Shown here: positions 13,115 through 25,680 of the stretch, piece after piece | Numbering within the stretch: the stretch's first letter is position 1 | Layout: each line of letters opens with the position of its first letter | Assembly (NCBI GenBank): GCA_028455995.1 | Contig: JABELC010000012.1 | Location: 992,001 to 1,056,000 of the forward strand | Length of the DNA stretch: 64,000 nucleotides | Reading direction: 5' to 3' | DNA from: Scleromitrula shiraiana | Lineage: Eukaryota; Ascomycota; Leotiomycetes; Helotiales; Sclerotiniaceae | The notes under the pieces: model-generated | Databases searched by the model: none | The model's input: the letters and a program-made list of their open reading frames with translations, nothing else | What the model was told of the DNA's origin: nothing | Program-made: the position numbers and the translations under genes

Positions 13115-13764
13115 ATGGTTAAGAAGCGCGCGTCCAAGTACGATTTCCCTTTCAGCACCTGCACAACTACAAAATCGTCGAGAAAATTCACAAATATTGG
13201 AAATGGAGACTAATTGGATTTCAGTGGTCGTAACAAGAAGGGACGTGGCCACGTCAAGCCCATCAGATGCTCCAACTGCTCTCGATGCACACCTAAGGAC
13301 AAGGCGATAAAGAGATTCACCATCCGCAACATGGTTGAGTCTGCTGCTATCCGTATGTTACATGATTCTGTTTGGAGTGGATATTTGCTGGGTTGCGCGA
13401 AGTTTGCAGAAATTCGAAGGAATATTTGGCATTTCAGGATAATTCGCTGACATGAATTTCCTACAGGTGATATCTCAGAGGCTTCAGTCTTTTCTGAGTA
13501 CACAGTTCCTAAGATGTACCTCAAATTGCAATACTGTGTCTCTTGCGCTATTCACGGCAAGATTGTCCGGTATGTTACGCTATGAGATGAACCTTGGTCG
13601 AACTTTCAGTAAGTTTGGTCTTGAAAGAACATTTTAGCTGATGAACTTTTTACAGTGTCCGTTCCCGCGAAGGAAGACGCAACAGATTGCCACCACCCCG
13701 AGTTAGATACAACAAGGATGGAAAGAAGGTCAACCCAAACCAAGCCGCTGCTAAGACTTCTTAG
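13115..13764 (+). CDS. RPS26: 40S ribosomal protein eS26
   Basis: Small-subunit protein near the mRNA exit channel. Exons 13115-13137, 13225-13352, 13467-13569 and 13656-13764 give 120 residues. The spliced protein starts [20 protein letters not shown]. It carries the zinc-binding Cys pairs in [15 protein letters not shown] and [18 protein letters not shown], and ends in [16 protein letters not shown]. The first exon encodes only seven whole codons, a common arrangement in fungal ribosomal protein genes. Length and motif order match the family closely. Divergent from the ubiquitin-S27a gene, which suggests co-regulation. Confidence 0.97.
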
Positions 13765-14511
13765 AGAGTGCTATCGGTTGGTTGGGAATGCGGAGTTATT
13801 GACTGGTATTGGGGATGGATCTCGTCTTAGCCAGCGTTCTATGCAAGAGCATTGCTTAGACAAATATGACCTCATTGACTAAATAATCACTTCTAAATTT
13901 GATATGTTACACATGTGAATGTTTTTTCGATTGTACTAAGTGATATGCCACCTAGCTTTCGGGCTAGTCTCTCATACTTACTATTTATTTAGCCTCGATG
14001 ACATAACTATCAAAGGTCCATTACTAACGTTTCATTCTACTAACCACGAGGTTCTGGAGTAGAAGGATATCCAATTTCGCCGCGAGGGTTCAACAATTAT
14101 CAAGAGCTAGCTTTGTATGGAAACAATGGTTCTCGTTTATCAATCACCGGAGGAGCTTGTCGATCTTGGTCCTTCGTTGATTTGATGATGGGTCAGCATG
14201 GGAAGTGGTGTGTGACTCACAGTGTGAGATGTTGAGCCAGATATATGTCAGAAATGCAGATAATCCGCATGGTATTAATGCTGTGGCAGTTAAAGCCAAT
14301 CTGTTAAGAAAAGAAAATCGAGCCGCAATATCTATATCAGCAGGGACTTTTAATGATTCTCAGCTAGTTCTTCGTTGCAAAACATGTCTTCATCACCTCC
14401 ACCTCCACTCCACCACTTACTTCCCCCCAACCAACCATTAGCATCACCATCTCTCTTTCCCCATCAACGCATGCCTACTCATCCCCTCCACCGACTCTCA
14501 CAGTAACATGA
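13765..14511. other. Intergenic spacer, 0.75 kb
   Basis: No supported gene. At 14384 an ATG opens a 40-codon Pro-rich frame that stops just before the next gene; it could be an upstream ORF in that gene's leader. The 14390-14500 stretch is strongly pyrimidine (C) rich. Confidence 0.4.
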
Positions 14512-15018
14512 ATGCCCTCTGCCCCAAGTCCAATAACTGTCTTCACATGGGGCACAATTCTAGATCCAGACTGGGCACTAAAGCTCGGCCAATTCACCAT
14601 AACTGATCTCACAACTGGCTCTCCTGTGCCGCAAATGGTCGCTATGGTTAAACGACTACCACCAACATGCATACGTGGCGGCCCTTATCACAAGTACTTT
14701 CTTACACTGCAACCCGGGAAACCGAAGTCTGTCAGTGTGGTATTCAATCCGGCTTTGGATGTGTCTGATTCGGAACGGAAGCAGAGTGGAGGCAGGGAGG
14801 TGAAACGAAATATGCGGGTGCAGGGCATAGATGGACTGGAACGTGGTAGAAAATATGTACTTAGTCTTAATAGTAAGGCTAAAGGGTTGTGGTGGGAGTG
14901 GGGGTCGAGGGAGGATGTGCTTGTTCCATCTGGGACCGAGGCGGAATCCGATTTAGGACCGGGTGCGGGGAAAATTTCGCTTGGGGTGGTAGACGGAGTT
15001 GAATTTAATATTCAATGA
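14512..15018 (+). CDS. Hypothetical 168-residue protein
   Basis: A single uninterrupted frame, with a stop codon immediately upstream of the ATG at 14512 that fixes the start. The protein begins MPSAPSPITVFTWGTILDPD and is rich in short hydrophobic stretches alternating with Gly/Pro, suggesting a beta-rich soluble domain. No signal peptide or membrane segment is evident, and I recognise no catalytic motif. A minus-strand open frame overlaps its first half (14475-14672) but has no support. Codon third positions shift from C-rich to G-rich around 14730. It looks like a real, fungus-restricted gene of unknown function. Confidence 0.55.
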   Translation: MPSAPSPITVFTWGTILDPDWALKLGQFTITDLTTGSPVPQMVAMVKRLPPTCIRGGPYHKYFLTLQPGKPKSVSVVFNPALDVSDSERKQSGGREVKRNMRVQGIDGLERGRKYVLSLNSKAKGLWWEWGSREDVLVPSGTEAESDLGPGAGKISLGVVDGVEFNIQ

Positions 15019-15236
15019 ATCGTTCTATGTGATAACAAGTGATAGATTGAGATAGCGCATATGCCGCTAAGTCATTAGATGCCTTGATGTGAAATGAGGG
15101 AGTTAAAAATTAATGGTTTACAACCTTCTAAATACAGTGTTCTATCTATAGATTTATACTAAATGGATATTGACACTGTGAAGTGCATGTAACGCTTTAA
15201 ATCCGGATACAACTCCTCAACTAATACATTTACACC

Positions 15237-17901
15237 TCAATCACTAGCCTCAACTCTCCTCGTCATGATTTGTCTCGCATGGGCATTGGTCAAATGATTC
15301 AACCCTAGCTCTTCCAAAACCTTCTCGCAATCCTCTTTCTTAGCAAAAATCTTCTCTGCGGCTGCCATCAAGGATAACTCTCCTTCACCCGCCTCGACAG
15401 GTAGGTTCAGTAACTTAATGCCTTGTGTGAGTCGCAACAAGGTAAATAAGGATCCTGGCCCCATTGGAAGATATATTCCAAACACACTCTGGAAACCTCT
15501 TAGATCTTGTGCAAAGCGGGCGGCACCTAGAGTAGTAAAATCTTGCTTGAGGAGCACCTCATTCCAAAGAAGATCCTCTATGGATGAAATTACTTGACGC
15601 CAGATGCGCATGAACGTAGTATAGGAGACGGTTTTATAGAGATATTCCATATATTCTTTTAGTGTCTGAAGGTGTTAGTGTTGTATAGACACATATATGA
15701 GCAGCAGAGTCTTACTTGAAGCGGCTGATCCAGTTCAGCAGAAATGGTAACAGACGAAGAATATGTCACTAGAATATTTTAGCTAGAAAATTGGGGGTAT
15801 GAATGGGGATATATACTAGCAAGAGGCTCATCACCAATAGTAGTCCATTGTGCCTTGGTAAGATAAGGCCTGAAGGCTTTTGGAAGTGCATATTTAATTG
15901 CCTGCTGCAAAAGTTCCTCTGCTCTGTCCCGAAGCCCTTGGAAGGCATGTATGGTCGTGTCGAAAATTGCACCCTGTCCGGTACCCAGCTTGAGAGAAGT
16001 CGACACTTTGACATGTGAGTAGCTTTCAGGGCCAGCGATGTTGCCATCAGGGTCTGCAGTTTCGGCTCTTTCATCCAGTTCACTGTATAATTGGACAAAA
16101 AACTGGTCAAACATTAGCACATGCGCACTCCATAGTCTTCTTATTATTGTGGATACTTACTTCATCGTTGTTAAGCTCTCGGAGTGTTGAGACGATATAA
16201 TCTGCGCCACAAAAAACCTTACAAAGAGCAACCAATCCCCCCATACCTTCCACAGCCATCTGTTCCTCTTTAGTGTGCCCTTTGAAAGTACGGCCAACAG
16301 CTGAAGTGAGGGACATGTAGGCTTCTAGACCGTCGGCTAAGCGTATCTGATACCTGTCGAGAATGCTGATCTGGGCGCGAAGAAGAAATCGCACTTTGTG
16401 AGAGACTCTTCGGAGCCCCTGATAATGCGTCGTGACACTTTTCAGAAGGTCAATAATCTTCGTAGCTGCGAAGGTAGATTTGGTCGTTTTGGGCTCGTTG
16501 CTATCATAGTCAATGAGCCTATTTTCCGATGGTTGTATAATCTCCTCATAGCGCTGAATTGCGAAGCCTTCCTCCACCTGAAGCCAACGATCAAACCAAG
16601 TGTCCAAAACATCCCAGGTCAACCCTCTCCAGCCAGTCTCTGTATTGCCAGCATCATAAAAGAAATTGTTTCGGATAGTTTCGTCCCAAGTTATCAACTG
16701 GCCAATGAATTTACTGAGAGACGATGGGTCATGACTTATCTCCTTAAGGAGAGTATTGGACTTTTCTTTCGCCAAGGGTAAAAGAGCAGTGATGAAGGCG
16801 GATACTGGGTCGACATAGAGAGAGTTTCCGGCGAGTTTATTACCCATAAAATGTGCCGACAAAACGGGTCCGACGTTTTCTCGAAGATAGGTCTCATATT
16901 TACTTATAGTTCCAATGAACCATTCAAGGAAGAATTCTCCTAGCTGCATTTGTCAAAGTAAATTCTAAGTTTGAAAAAGAGGAACTCACATTAGTTGCTG
17001 CACTTGTTGACTTATTTCCCATAAAATGAAATCTAAATGCTGTCTCTAGGGGCTTAACCATTACAAAAAGAGGGAGAAGTACAAGGGCTTCTTTGGCTTC
17101 ATTTATCTCGGGAGCTTGCAATTCTAGAAGTCTTGTAAAACAATCACTCCATTGACGAGTAGGCTCCGTATCTAAGTTCGGCCATTTCAACGTTTCGAGT
17201 ATATCTTCAAACTCCTTTGTCAAGATATGAACCATCTGCGCCCACAGCTGAGTCGAAGCTTGCTCGACGTAGTACACAAGATGAACAGCAGCACCCTCCG
17301 CAGAATCCTGCCTAGCACGTAGACCAATTGCAAGTTGTCGTAATCGAACATAAGGCTCTAGAGCCGCTTTAGGGTCATGAGGTAGATGTTTATGGGCGTC
17401 TTTTACCATCTTATCGACTTGCTTAAGCAGTTCCACATATGCTTGAGCCATTTCAACCTTTCGAAGTTTTTCCATAGGTCCTTCCAAAAGCCGTACGGCT
17501 TCCTCGGGTGTATCTGAAGATGTAATTGCCATTGTTTGGTTCTGTAAAATCTGCTGGTGCTTCTCAAACTCTTGCGCCTGCTTATCCATCATCGAACTGT
17601 GGTCTGCGGTAGCTTTTCTAGCCTCTGCGAGCTTGGTTTTGGCATCTTTCACCTATAGAAGACATCGTCAGCTTGGAGCCACATATTAGGAACTAAGGGC
17701 ACCCACTTGCTCTTCCAGCTGTTGCTTCTGTAATTCTACATTATCGAGTAGGGTTGAGAGATTTCCTATATCTCCTTTGAACTGGATTTGATCATTGATA
17801 TAATCTTCAAGTCTAATATCTCTCTCGCTGAGTGGAATGTCACTTTTTGGATCCAAAAGAACTGCCACTGGGCTTCGTGCTCGTTCGATTGGGATTGACA
17901 T
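15237..17901 (-). CDS. TIP20: Tip20 / RINT-1 family tethering protein
   Basis: Subunit of the Dsl1 (NRZ) tethering complex that receives COPI vesicles at the ER. Exons 17901-17707, 17652-16990, 16943-16161, 16102-15817, 15768-15716 and 15665-15237 give 802 residues, close to the family length. The N-terminal 110 residues contain a coiled-coil-like region (LLDNVELQKQQLEEQVKDAK). The RINT1/TIP20 domain follows, with the recognisable core WDVLDTWFDRWLQVEEGFAI, then QRYEEIIQPSENR and the C-terminal SISSELDQPLQ-type segment, here VTISAELDQPLQTLKEYMEY. Exon 5 is only 53 nt. The gene is divergent from DNA ligase I, with about 400 bp between starts. Paralogous tethers (Dsl1, Sec39) are less similar in this domain, so the call is fairly secure. 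Confidence 0.88.
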
Positions 17902-18300
17902 GATTGATGTAAAGGAAACAATTTGTAAGAGGCCTTGTTGAGTCCTACAAAATAGATTTTTACATATTCAGTGCATATAATAAAGCATACTTCAGGCATT
18001 GAGCTTTGAAAGCTGTCCCTTGTCGACACTGAAATTTAGCTAGCGATTTAGCGTCCAACCCCTCTACCGCCACTCCGCTCTACCGGTACGTCACAATATA
18101 CCGGTACATAATGTTCACTATTTTTGTATGTGAGAGATCTTTTTTTTTTCTTTAGTTATACGTTAATATGAACGAAGTGTAGGTCATCAAGTAGCTAACG
18201 TCCTTGCGACATTACTTACTTTTTATGTTTCTTTTCAAATATAACTGGAAAAATGCACAATTTATCTGCATGAAGGCAAATAAACCAGCTTAAATGTACT
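17902..18300. promoter_or_regulatory. Divergent promoter region of TIP20 and DNA ligase I
   Basis: About 400 bp between two divergently transcribed genes. It includes a T-run (18140-18150) and tandem ACCGGTA-type phrases at about 18080-18105 (CTACCGGTACG, then TATACCGGTACAT). No MluI-like ACGCGT box, typical of S-phase genes, is visible, so I assign no regulator. Confidence 0.4.
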
Positions 18301-21165
18301 TTGAATACAAATCAAACGCGATCAACCATGGGGACGCCAGCAAAGCGGAGGAAGCTCAATACTGACACCAAATCATCCGGTACTCGAAACCTCGATTTCT
18401 TCTTTGGAAATCATAAACAAGACAAACAGGGTGCTAGCTCTCAAATCGCGGACGAATCATCACGTATCAAAGAAGATTACGAGGAAGCCACTGAGTTAAC
18501 AGATGAGCAACTGGCTAGAAAGTTACAGGAAGAATGGAATAAAGAAGCAATTGGCACAGAAAACGCGTCCGAAAACTCCCTGGTGAAAGATCAAGAAAAA
18601 TCTTCACGATCGTCCAGCTCTACTTCTCAGGTTATAGGAGCTACGAATGACGAGGCACTCCATATTCATGGTACTAGGATAGATGGCGACGAAACATCCT
18701 GTCAAGGGCAGATTCTCAAAACGAATGACAATGTGAATAGAGATACACTGTCGTTGCAGTCGGGTGCAACAGCAGAGGACACCATATCATCCAATATACC
18801 ATTTGATGAAAGCACTTTAAATTTCGAGCCATCGAAATACGTATCCGATTTACAAGGTCATTGGGCTAAAGAGGGAGGTGATGCATCTTACGCTCTCCTT
18901 ACAAGATGCTTTGTGCTTGTGAATAGTACGCAAAGTCGTATCAAGATAGTAGATACTCTTGTCAATTTATTACGGGTTATCATTGAGGGTGACCCAAGTT
19001 CCCTCTTACCAACCGTACGTCCAAATTGTCCTTCCAAGTGTAGTGTCCTAGAAATATGTCCTGCTTTTACATTATTTGCTATATGTGCCCGAATCATCCC
19101 TAAACCTCATGCTCTTGCAACTCATACTTATTGTCTTCTCGATATAGGTTTGGCTTTCCACAAATGCAATCTCGCCTCCGTACATATCTTTGGAACTAGG
19201 TCTTGGAGGCTCCGCCATATCCAAAGCATTAAAAAGTGTGTGTGGTCTAGATAGTAGGTCCTTGAAGACGCTTTACGATAAGCACGGCGATGCCGGTGAC
19301 GTTGCTTTCGAAGCAAAGAAAAAACAAAGCTTCACTCTACGAAAACCGAAACCATTGACAATTAAAGGAGTGTACCAATCATTAGTTAAGATAGCCAAGA
19401 CACAAGGTACTGGAAGTAGTGAAAGCAAACAAAGGATTGTTGATCGATTATTACAGGATGCCAGGGGGGCAGAAGAGAGTCGTTATCTCGTCAGAACATT
19501 ATGCCAGCATGTGAGTGATTATTGTCCTAATTTCGATCATCCAATTCAATTCTTCTCTTCATATTGAGAAACGACTAACTTAGCATGCAGCTTCGAATTG
19601 GCGCCGTGAAAACTACGATGTTGATTGCATTATCTAGGGCATTTTTACTGTCACGACCCCCTGGGGCAGAATTCCCTCTCAGATCTACACAAGAGCTGGT
19701 CAAGTTGAAAAAAGAAGTACTTGCCGAAACATGGTTTAAGGGCGAGGAAATATTGAAAGCTTGTTTTGCAAAACGGCCCAATTATAATGACTTGATTCCT
19801 GTTCTTTTGGAGATTGGCGTTTGCGATGAGCTTCTAGTCAGATGTGGACTTTCTCTTCATATTCCTTTACGACCTATGTTAGGAAGCATTACTCGCGATC
19901 TTGCTGAGATGCTCACTAAACTACAAGGTAGAGATTTCAGTTGTGAGTATAAATACGATGGCCAGCGAGCTCAGGTACATTGCGATCATAACGGGAAGGT
20001 ATCGATATTCTCTAGGCATCTAGAACTTATGACTGACAAGTATCCTGACCTGGTGGCCTTGGTGCCACAGATACGTGGCGAAGGCGTCAACAGCTTTATT
20101 ATGGAAGGGGAAGTTGTGTCCGTTGACCGAGAGACTGGCGGTTTAAAGACATTTCAGTCACTTGCCAATAGGGCCAGGAAAGACGTGGTAATTGGAAGTG
20201 TCAAGATTAACGTCTGCCTATTTTCTTTCGATTTGATGTATTTGAATGGCGAATCTCTTTTGAATAGACCTTTCCGAGAACGACGTGAACTTCTCAAGAG
20301 TCTATTCATTGAAATCCCGAATCAATTCACATGGGTGAAGAGCATTGATGCCACATCTCAGGATTCTGAAGTGGTGTTAGAATTCTTTAAGGGCGCCACA
20401 GAGCAGAAATGTGAAGGAATAATGGTGAAAATACTGGACAACTTACCCAATCTCACTATACAAGAGTCTGGGAACACTCTAGACCCTCTTGAGATCTCCG
20501 CTCCCCCGACACCACGGAAGTCTAAAGGGAAGAAAAAGCCTGCAGAGAACGAACCAGAGAAGAAGACTCGTCGCAAACCCCTTCTTGCAACTTACGAACC
20601 CGACAAACGACTCGACTCATGGCTTAAGGTGAAGAAGGACTACAGCAGTTCCTATGAGACATTGGATTTGATACCAGTTGCAGCATGGCATGGCCAAGGC
20701 CGTAAATCTCAATTCTGGTCACCTATCTTGCTAGCTGTCCGAAACGAAGAAACTGGAACTCTAGATGCCGTTTGTAAATGCATTTCTGGATTCTCGGACA
20801 CATTCTACAAAGCTAATAAAGAGTTTTATATTGAAGGAGGCCCAAATGCTTTAGGGGATAAACCAAGCTACGTTGATTACAGAGGGGGTGAACCAGCTAT
20901 TTGGTTTGAACCACAAGAAGTTTGGGAGATGGCATTTGCGGATATCACGATCAGCCCCGTCTATAGAGCTGCGATTGGATTAGTCAATGAGGACAAGGGA
21001 TTAAGCTTAAGATTCCCTAGATTTCTCAAAAAGAGAGAGGACAAGTCGATAGATGAAGCAAGCACAGGAGAATTCTTGGCGGGGTTGTTTAGGAAGCAAG
21101 AGGAGAAAGTAGATGCTAATAAAGTTGAGACAAATGATATAGTTGGGGACGAAGACGATGGATAA
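18301..21165 (+). CDS. CDC9: ATP-dependent DNA ligase I
   Basis: Joins Okazaki fragments and seals nicks in the nucleus. Exons 18301-19014, 19148-19510 and 19591-21165 give 883 residues (874 if translation starts at the second ATG, 18328, followed by GTPAKRRKL). The N-terminus holds a PCNA-interaction-like box, TRNLDFFFG, and an acidic disordered region. The DNA-binding domain spans about 170-430. The adenylation domain carries the active-site motif EYKYDGQRAQ with Lys at about 480, plus FIMEGEVVSVD and CEGIMVKIL. The OB-fold includes RLDSWLKVKKDY and the tail RFPRFLKKREDK. All ligase motifs I can check are present, so it should be active. Confidence 0.96.
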
Positions 21166-21525
21166 TGAGATAATGAGATAATGATAATACTCATACAATA
21201 GCTGTAATTATGAGAGTCAAAAATAAACAAAATAGAACCAGATTTATTCTTCACAGGATTACGCACAAGTTAAGGCTGCAGTTGTTATCTTTCAATATTT
21301 TGGAAATGAAGATGTATTTTTTTGTCTTCACAAAACATTATGCAAAAAGTAGTGAACGGGGTTTCAATAATCTGTTCGAAACCCACTTTAGATGCGTTGC
21401 CGAGCCAACATCGATTTCTTGATCTTGCAAAACCACAATTCAATAAAACGAACCCCGAAAATATTAAAATCTTTATCTACCGTGATTTACAGCATTTTAG
21501 TACTGCCGGCGGCACGAATATTGAT
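21166..21525. other. Short intergenic spacer
   Basis: Between the ligase stop and the most conserved-looking start of the SprT gene. The downstream frame is open from an ATG at 21322, giving a 68-residue extension without conserved character, so translation could begin there. Confidence 0.45.
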
Positions 21526-23645
21526 ATGGCGAGGCTAGTAGAAGATAACAGTGAGGATGAATTTCCGGATATAGATGAGATTCTTCGCAAACGCAAGTCT
21601 GAAAAGAGAGGCCAAACAACATCAATAATACCGACAACACGAAAATCCGCCAACGACCAAATGCGGGAAACCATTCATATCAAATCTATTAAAAGTACTT
21701 CCAAAAGAGAGAAGAGTACTGTTATTGCAGGAGTTAGGGAATTGGAGAATAATGAATCAAGTGGTGCTGAAAATGGAAAACCTAAAGCTAGGAAGCGCAT
21801 GCTCAAGCAGGCTTCGGATAATCCTTTATTGAAACCGTTGAGTGCAAGTACAACTTTGTCGTCCGGGTCATCTAAAAAGACACCGGCGCCTGGGTTGGCT
21901 ACACAGAAAGCAAAGGCGTCGGAGGAAGTACCGTCCCGGCAAATCCTTGCAAGTAGATCTAAAAAACCGGATTCGGAGGTAGAAGATGAGGATGAGGATG
22001 AATCTGAAGAAGATAATTTCCAGTATTCAAAGGCCTCAAGAAAAGTATCTGATCGAAGACCGAATGCCCGAAAGTCTCAGCAATCAAGTTCAGAAGAAGA
22101 GACTGAAGAAGAGACTGAAGAAGAGACTGAAGAAGAAGAAGAATCAGATGGTTTATCCGATTTTATAGTGGACGACGATGAAGACTCCGATGTCTTTGTC
22201 CCTCCACCTAGATCAACACGGAAACTCGTTAGAGGTCTTCGGCCAAAAGTAGAATCTAGTGATTCGGAGGAAGATACATTGCGTGACCTCTTGGATAAAA
22301 CATCCATAAAAGATAAAGAAGTGCCGGATTTGAAATCACCACAAAAGAACGAGATGAGACCAGGGTCTTCGTCAAGCTTCGATGACAATGGTGCTGTTTT
22401 AAGATTGTAAGTCTATTAGTAGCAGTATAGGATTTTTTTACTAATGGTAATATAAGTTCCCCATCAACAATCAAGCCCAGAAAAGTCTCCAAAGAAATTC
22501 GACCATCAACACCACCAAGAAGTCCAGAACTAAAGCCTCGCGGCCTATCATCACCCAAGAAGCTCTCCCGAATACCTTCCACGCCGCACCGACCAAGTAT
22601 GGATAATTTCTGGTCCCAAGATGTTATCAACGACTGGAACGACCAATACTCACCCATGAAAAGCCTCCAACCGCCCAAAGCAAAACTTCCGGCACCCTCC
22701 ATCTCAGGCGGCGGATTAATATTCCCGCCCAAGAGATCTACCACCAAAACCGACCGCATCACCAAAGATGCCAAAAAGACCTTCACAGCCACTAAACACG
22801 AACTAGCCACCAACTTCCTCACCGAACTCGATACCAAAATAACATCCGGGCGCATCGCCGAACTCGCCGCTTCAACCGGCGGCGTCCAAATAATCTGGTC
22901 CAAGAAATTAAACACAACCGCCGGTCGCGCAAACTGGAAACGTGAAACTGTAAAACACAAGACCTTAGGAATGGACGGAAAACCTTTACCTATAACCTAC
23001 CGACACCACGCATCGATCGAGCTAGCCGAGAAAGTAATCGACGATCCCGATCGTCTGCTCAACGTACTCGCGCACGAATTCTGTCATCTAGCCAATTTCA
23101 TGATAAGCAACATAAAAACGAATCCGCACGGCAAGGAATTCAAAGCCTGGGCCAGCAAATGCTCGCAAGAATTCGGAGACCGCGGAATCGAGGTTACGAC
23201 GAAACATAGCTATGAGATTGACTATAAGTATGTGTGGGAATGTGTGGAAGTGGGGTGTGGGACGCAGTTTAAGCGACACTCGAAGAGTATTGATTTGGAG
23301 CGGCATAGATGCGGTGCTTGTAAGGGAAGGCTGGTGCAGATTAAACCGGTTCCTAGGGGTGGTGGGGTTGCAGGGGGCGCGAAGACGGAGAATGAGTATC
23401 AGGTTTTTGTGAGGGAGAATATGAAGAGGATTAGGGAGGAGAATCCGGGGAGTCCGCAGAAGGATATTATGGGGTTGCTTGGGAAGAGGTATCAGGAGCA
23501 TAAGGCTAGTAAAGCTCTTACTGATAAGAAGTACGAGGAGGAGAAGGAAAAGATCAAATTACTTGGAAAAGAGGTGAAGCTAGAGGATGGGGATATGGAG
23601 ACAGTTTCTAGGAAGCTGGACTTCCTGGATTTGACATCTCCATGA
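21526..23645 (+). CDS. SprT-like metalloprotease, GCNA/ACRC type, with HMG-like tail
   Basis: Predicted nuclear zinc protease acting on DNA-protein crosslinks, by analogy with Spartan and GCNA. Exons 21526-22406 and 22457-23645 give 689 residues. The first 350 residues are acidic, Ser-rich and disordered, with a short-unit Glu repeat (ETEEETEEE) at about 190. The SprT domain has the zinc motif LAHEFCHLANFMI (HExxH, first His at about 500) with a third ligand in NPHGKEFKAW. A zinc ribbon follows (YVWECVEVGCGTQF ... RHRCGACKGRL), then an HMG-box-like region (NEYQVFVRENMKRI ... DIMGLLGKRYQEHK). The start chosen (MARLVEDNSEDEFPDIDEIL) matches the acidic N-terminal motif of fungal relatives. Base usage switches from C-rich to G-rich near 23190. 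Confidence 0.88.
22090..22146. repeat. GAAGAGACT-type coding microsatellite
   Basis: The 12-bp unit GAAGAAGAGACT recurs about three times within the SprT gene and encodes the acidic ETEE repeat. Likely length-variable between strains. Confidence 0.65.
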
Positions 23646-23940
23646 GAGATGCGTCATGACTTGTAAATTGCGTATTAGGATATTTGGCATTTAGTAGATA
23701 CCTAACATGAGGTGTATATTCATCCATCCATAACCAAAGTAATTTGATAACGAACACTTGTGCCATAAATCAATACATTCCTGCTGTGAGATAAAATCCT
23801 AAAAAGTAAGAAAAGAAATCATCGGTAGTCAAAGGTCCCGCACCACCTATCCCAAATAAAAATCATAATCGTTTCCCCATCATACCAAGTAATTTCCCTC
23901 TAGATATGCCCATCCACCCCAAACCATCTAACCATCCCAT
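23646..23940. other. Convergent intergenic region
   Basis: 295 bp between the stops of the SprT gene (plus) and MOG1 (minus); presumably both 3' UTRs and terminators. Nothing else seen. Confidence 0.45.
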
Positions 23941-24785
23941 CTAAACCTCATCAAAAAGCCCCCAATCCTTAATCTTAAAAGTCTCCCAAATCTTCGCCGA
24001 ATACTCCACCGCATTCTCAATCAACTTCCCCTGTTTCCCCAGCTGCAAATCAACGTCGTCTTCCGTATACTCGCCTTTGATATGAGGAACGTTAATCGTG
24101 ACTAGGATATCTGTGTGTTGTTTTTCTAGTCGGATGAGATTCAACACGATGGCTGTGAAATCGGGGGTGTCGCGGGCGTTGGGGTCGCGAGGTGGTGTTT
24201 GGGTCGCGATTAGGGTGTAGGCTGGTGTTTCTTCTCTGTGTTGTGGGGGGTTTGTTATGGTTAGTTGGGTGGATGTGTGATGAAATGGGATGTGGGTGTG
24301 ATCAGGCTGGAGCACGTGATTGTGGTTGTGACGAGGAGGAAGTTTCTAATTTTGAAGAAAGGAAAGAGAGAGGTATGAGAAAGAGGGAATATTTACGGAA
24401 GTTTAGAAAATTTCGTATCGGTAATGGACCACACTTTCACGGTATCGAGATCGGAATCTACGATATCTTCTAGATGGGTGGTCATGGCTGCGCCGTCGGT
24501 GGCAGCTCCTGTGCCTGCTGTACCGACTCGTTCGGTGATGTCGAAGATTATACTGGTGAAGCCATCTTTATCCAAGTAGACTTCTTGGTGGTCGGGAACT
24601 TGTCGGATTGTACTGAGGTGGTGGTTAGTTAGGTGTATTTTTATTGTTGTTTTGTTTGGCATGAAGGAGGGGTAAAGGGGTATTGGGTGCTTATTATTAT
24701 TTATTTACCTGACATCGGCGAAGTTGGATGGGAGGTCGACGATGAGAGCGCCGCCGAAGAGAGGCGTGGAAACAAATGTAGCCAT
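23941..24785 (-). CDS. MOG1: Ran-binding nucleotide-release factor Mog1
   Basis: Small nuclear protein that binds Ran and promotes nucleotide release, supporting nuclear protein import. Exons 24785-24709, 24612-24397 and 24235-23941 give 195 residues. Conserved blocks are TPLFGGALIVDLPSNFADVS, IRQVPDHQEVYLDKDG, TVKVWS, SKLPEETPAYTLIAT, and ILVTINVPHIKGEYTEDDVD near the C-terminus. The last intron (24236-24396) is long. Part of it is open in the frame of exon 3, but only the ACACAG acceptor restores the conserved SKLPEETPAYTL junction. Length matches the family, which is about 190-220 residues. Divergent from the HIT gene by 0.9 kb. Confidence 0.9.
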
Positions 24786-25680
24786 TGCTTGACGCAGTCG
24801 GTTGTTGGCCTGTATGTTATGTTGGGTTTGGTGATGGATCTTGGTATAAATTTGATATTTTGGTAGGGCTGAAAGTAAGGGAAGACGTCACTTGTTGGTC
24901 AGCCGCCTGACGAGGTTCAAGGAAGAAAAAATGGCCAACGAAACACGATGGTTGAACAAGAATCTGTTATTTAATTTTCTCAAATATCTAATTTGTTGCG
25001 ATGCTTTGTAGATGAGTCAACTTGACAATCAAAACATTATATGGCGGCAACTGATGTTCGAGTTTCTTTGGTAAATTTTGCCTCGGTTATACTTGTATGA
25101 AAAGTCGAAATTGGGAAGTCTTCGCGGCTGTATTTAGAAGCTCTCAAAAATACCCATAATATATCCTCGCCTACGTCGCCCAATCCAGCACGCAAGGAAA
25201 AAAAACTCTCCAAAAGTAAAACGCCCGAAACTCATGTAATCCAAGACCAAAAAAATTCAGAAAAAATATCAGATCTGAATAATCAGAAGTTGGGTTACAA
25301 AGATTGAATGAATGGAGTATTATGGGCATGTTCCACGGTCATCTCTGGTAAAAGGCAAGAAATGATTTCTCGAGCTAGAATGTCCCACTCCAAATGGCAA
25401 AGGTCTTTTTGATTAATATATACCCCAAGAATTTCAACGTTGATACTCCAACTTTAAGACATGTTGATGTCTGAGGCATGAAGATAGCTCTGGCCTGTCA
25501 ATTCAAACTCCGGGCGGCATTTATTATCCGACCCTTTATTGACCCCGCCATTTATCTACTTCAGAGCTTGCTAGTCGCAAGTTTACAAGCTACAATTCAT
25601 ATACAGATATTCTAACTACATCTACAATTCACAACCATTACATTGAACACAAATCTATACAACAAATTCAATCACTCAAT
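24786..25680. other. Divergent intergenic region, MOG1 and HIT gene
   Basis: 0.9 kb between two divergent starts. AT-rich A-runs occur at about 25198-25260. No RNA gene or repeat family recognised. Confidence 0.45.

Noticed and set aside
18888..19097. Short minus-strand frame inside DNA ligase I
   Set aside because: Antisense to conserved coding sequence, no motif.
22256..22960. 234-codon minus-strand frame across the SprT gene
   Set aside because: It spans the intron and both exons of a well-supported plus-strand gene; a product of C-rich codon usage on the other strand.
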